In this document: positions 62,593 through 64,000 of the stretch, in pieces
Layout of the letters: each line of letters starts with the position of its first letter
Numbering within the stretch: the first letter of the stretch is position 1
Source: a bacterium
Lineage (GTDB): Bacteria; Zhuqueibacterota; Zhuqueibacteria; Zhuqueibacterales; Zhuqueibacteraceae
Length of the DNA stretch: 64,000 nucleotides
Assembly (NCBI GenBank): GCA_023150945.1
Contig: JAKLJX010000017.1
Span: forward strand, 62,001-126,000
Direction of reading: 5' to 3'
The notes under the pieces: model-generated
Seen by the model: the letters and a program-made list of their open reading frames with translations, nothing else
Told to the model about the DNA's origin: nothing
Database searches by the model: none
Program-made: the position numbers and the translations under genes

Positions 62593-62923
62593 GGCGTCCG
62601 AAGGAACTTTTGATGAATTGTTCAAACACAACGGCAAGCACGTCTCGGTGCAAGGTATTCCGGCCAAAGTATGTGTGCGTTGCGGTGATAAGCGGATTAC
62701 CTATTCAAACATTGAACAAAACTCTGAACGATTCTTGACCACAACGCAAGCGCTTGCACCGCGGAGAGCGCTGAGCTTCCACCTCAAAAAGCCTTTCGCT
62801 CCGTTCTCCGCGTCTCGATGGAGTGATGCCATCAATTCCGGCGACCGAATCGGCCACTGCCGAACCACGAGCCTACCGCGGTCCGGCACAGCCGTCCGCG
62901 GGAGCGGGCGCAGAGCATGCTGA
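62555..62923 (+). CDS. YgiT-type zinc-finger antitoxin remnant, 3' end replaced by repeat
   Basis: The open frame is 122 codons. The first 55 residues match the YgiT/MqsA-type zinc finger: CHICG, EGTFDELFKHNGKHVSVQGIPA-like core, CVRCGD, then ITYSNIEQ. From 62714 the frame reads into the R4 repeat, so the remaining residues have no homology to the family. The normal protein is about 75 residues, so only the tail is lost. Partner of the DUF4258 toxin-like gene upstream, which is itself frameshifted. Confidence 0.55.
   Translation: MIIFHCHICGPNEASEGTFDELFKHNGKHVSVQGIPAKVCVRCGDKRITYSNIEQNSERFLTTTQALAPRRALSFHLKKPFAPFSASRWSDAINSGDRIGHCRTTSLPRSGTAVRGSGRRAC
62714..62826 (+). repeat. dispersed repeat family R4, copy 2
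   Basis: GAACAAAACTCTGAA...ACCACAACGCAAGCGCTTGC and the GCGGAGAGCG / CGTTCTCCGCG complement, with the TCAAAAAGCCTTT core. Matches 709-833 from the first base. It fuses to the coding sequence of the YgiT-type gene. Confidence 0.7.
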
Positions 62924-63087
62924 CGCAAGGGCATTTTGCCGTGCGACGGGATGACAGGAAAAGTGGCGTCTCCTTGCGCAAATAGAACCGCTAATAGTAA
63001 ATTCCATGTGGCAAACATACATTTTCCAAAGATACGAGGTGGGTGCGTGCAGGCTTCTCGGCGGGGCACAAGTGAGGTTGAGGCATA

Positions 63088-63663
63088 ATGAAAATCGCGC
63101 TTGATCCCGGACACGGCGGCATCTACACCGGTGCAATCGGCACGGTACCCTACGAATTGCGTGAGAAGGACGTGACACTCGCGATTTGCCTGAAGATGAA
63201 GGATCTGCTCAAGGCCGCCGGCCACAAAGTCATACTGACGCGCAGCAGCGATGTGCACCTGGCCGAGGCCATGCGTGAGGATCTGCGCCAGCGCGCGGGA
63301 ATCGCCAATCTCGCGGCCGCCGATCTGCTGGTCAGCGTTCATTGCAACGCGTTTTCCGACCCCAATCCCGAGGGCATCGAGACCTGGCATCGCCCGCATT
63401 CCGCGGCCTCGGAAAAATTGGCGCGCGCCATTCAAACCGCGTTGATGGTGAAATTCGGCAACCATCTCAACCGCGGGGTCAAAGCCAAGGACTTGCTGCT
63501 GTTTCGTCATGCCAACATGCCGGCGTGCCACGTTGAGACGGAATTTCTCACCAATCCCGCTCAACTCGAGTTTCTCGCCTCGGAGTTCAACCAGGCGGCC
63601 ATCGCCGGGGCCATTGCCGAAGGCGTGTTGCAGATGGCCAAAGCGTCGCACTCCCGCCGGTGA
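63088..63663 (+). CDS. N-acetylmuramoyl-L-alanine amidase (Amidase_3)
   Basis: 191-aa zinc amidase that cuts the bond between N-acetylmuramic acid and L-alanine in peptidoglycan. Visible: IALDPGHGG with His9, ELREKDV with a ligand Glu, LLVSVHCNAF with the second His, and the catalytic Glu in CHVETEFLTNP. No signal peptide or other domain is present, which is unusual for a cell-wall enzyme; another start was not found. The start has GAGG four bases upstream. Confidence 0.88.
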   Translation: MKIALDPGHGGIYTGAIGTVPYELREKDVTLAICLKMKDLLKAAGHKVILTRSSDVHLAEAMREDLRQRAGIANLAAADLLVSVHCNAFSDPNPEGIETWHRPHSAASEKLARAIQTALMVKFGNHLNRGVKAKDLLLFRHANMPACHVETEFLTNPAQLEFLASEFNQAAIAGAIAEGVLQMAKASHSRR

Positions 63664-63758
63664 GTTCCAGGCCGCCCTACCCTCCGCAAACGCGGCGTTT
63701 GGCGGTACTACCATTAGATGATTTCAGATTTCAGGACGCATGTGCACGAGGAGACCGA

Positions 63759-64000
63759 ATGAGTCTGATGGATTACACAGCCGCGCTGAATGATGTCTTT
63801 GTCCGGGTGAACGAAAAGCAATACGGCCCGTTCTCACCGCAGGAGCTGCGCTCGCTGGCCAGCAAGGGAGGGTTTCATCCCTCCGACGAAGTGTGGGATG
63901 ATGAAGACGGCAAGTGGGTGCCGGCCTCGGAATTGCGCTCACTGCAGCCGGTGTTCGAGGGCAACGGCAAAGCCACCTCCGAACGCAGCAAACGCATCAT
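63759..64000 (+). CDS. GYF_2-domain protein (partial, cut by the window edge)
   Basis: The gene starts at ATG 63759 with GAGGAG six bases upstream and is open to the window end (80 codons seen). Residues about 14-60 match the GYF_2 pattern: VNEKQYGPFSPQELRSLASK, then SDEVWDDEDGKWVPASEL. In bacteria this domain often precedes membrane segments; the rest is not in the window. Confidence 0.75.
   Translation, partial: MSLMDYTAALNDVFVRVNEKQYGPFSPQELRSLASKGGFHPSDEVWDDEDGKWVPASELRSLQPVFEGNGKATSERSKRI

Overview
The window is high-GC, gene-dense bacterial DNA from a Gram-negative organism. Evidence for an outer membrane: a TonB-dependent receptor, two beta-barrel proteins, an OmpA-type peptidoglycan-binding domain and several lipoproteins. 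Four secreted proteins end in a FlgD-like type A sorting domain (an 'xNPFxxxT...' motif about 80 residues from the C-terminus). A PorV/PorQ-like barrel, part of the type IX secretion (T9SS) family, sits beside one of them. Together with the sigma70-like promoters seen here, this suggests an uncultured FCB-group lineage such as KSB1 or Calditrichota; that placement is inference from gene content, not a phylogeny. No rRNA, tRNA, CRISPR array, prophage or insertion sequence was recognised.

Layout. 0-7 kb: purE and purK split by a repeat-filled spacer, a DUF4143 ATPase, a CNNM/CBS protein and a NatAB-like ABC exporter. 7-15.5 kb: a phosphonatase-like HAD, an electron-transfer/outer-membrane cluster (di-heme DHOR lipoprotein, Rieske protein, porin), an unknown membrane-anchored protein, a GDPD and a BaiN-type flavoprotein. 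15.8-23.4 kb: a MrfA (YprA) helicase, then a NHL-propeller T9SS-type cargo and a PorV-OmpA-AMIN fusion. 23.5-28.7 kb (minus): ECF sigma factor, zinc-finger anti-sigma factor, a catalytically dead HtrA-like protein, two tandem EutN/CcmL shell-vertex proteins, RdgB and an Ig-like lipoprotein. 28.9-38 kb (minus): holA, an outer-membrane protein, a TPR-LivK sensor-like protein overlapping glmS, and a TonB-dependent receptor. 38.3-48.7 kb: folC, a VOC dioxygenase-like protein, a PEGA protein, a five-module Ig-like surface protein, an unknown 449-aa protein and a purple-acid-phosphatase-like enzyme. 49-53.6 kb (minus): an aminoacyl-tRNA-protein transferase coupled to oligoendopeptidase F, an NTF2-like protein and a serine hydrolase. 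53.9-60.9 kb: DUF4416, MrfB (YprB) nuclease and a TPR membrane protein, then DUF4331 and TPR proteins separated by a large inverted hexanucleotide microsatellite. 61.5-63 kb: two decaying toxin-antitoxin modules. 63-64 kb: an amidase and the start of a GYF_2-domain protein.

The intergenic regions hold at least six families of short dispersed repeats, nearly all with internal dyad symmetry. One roughly 125-bp family has four copies in both orientations. One repeat copy runs into the 3' end of an antitoxin gene.

Most notable: the sigma/anti-sigma/pseudo-HtrA/double-EutN operon, the PorV-OmpA-AMIN fusion, the coupled N-degron transferase and oligopeptidase, the unlinked MrfA/MrfB pair, and the repeat families with the giant microsatellite hairpin. 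None can be proven to be a new system from sequence alone.
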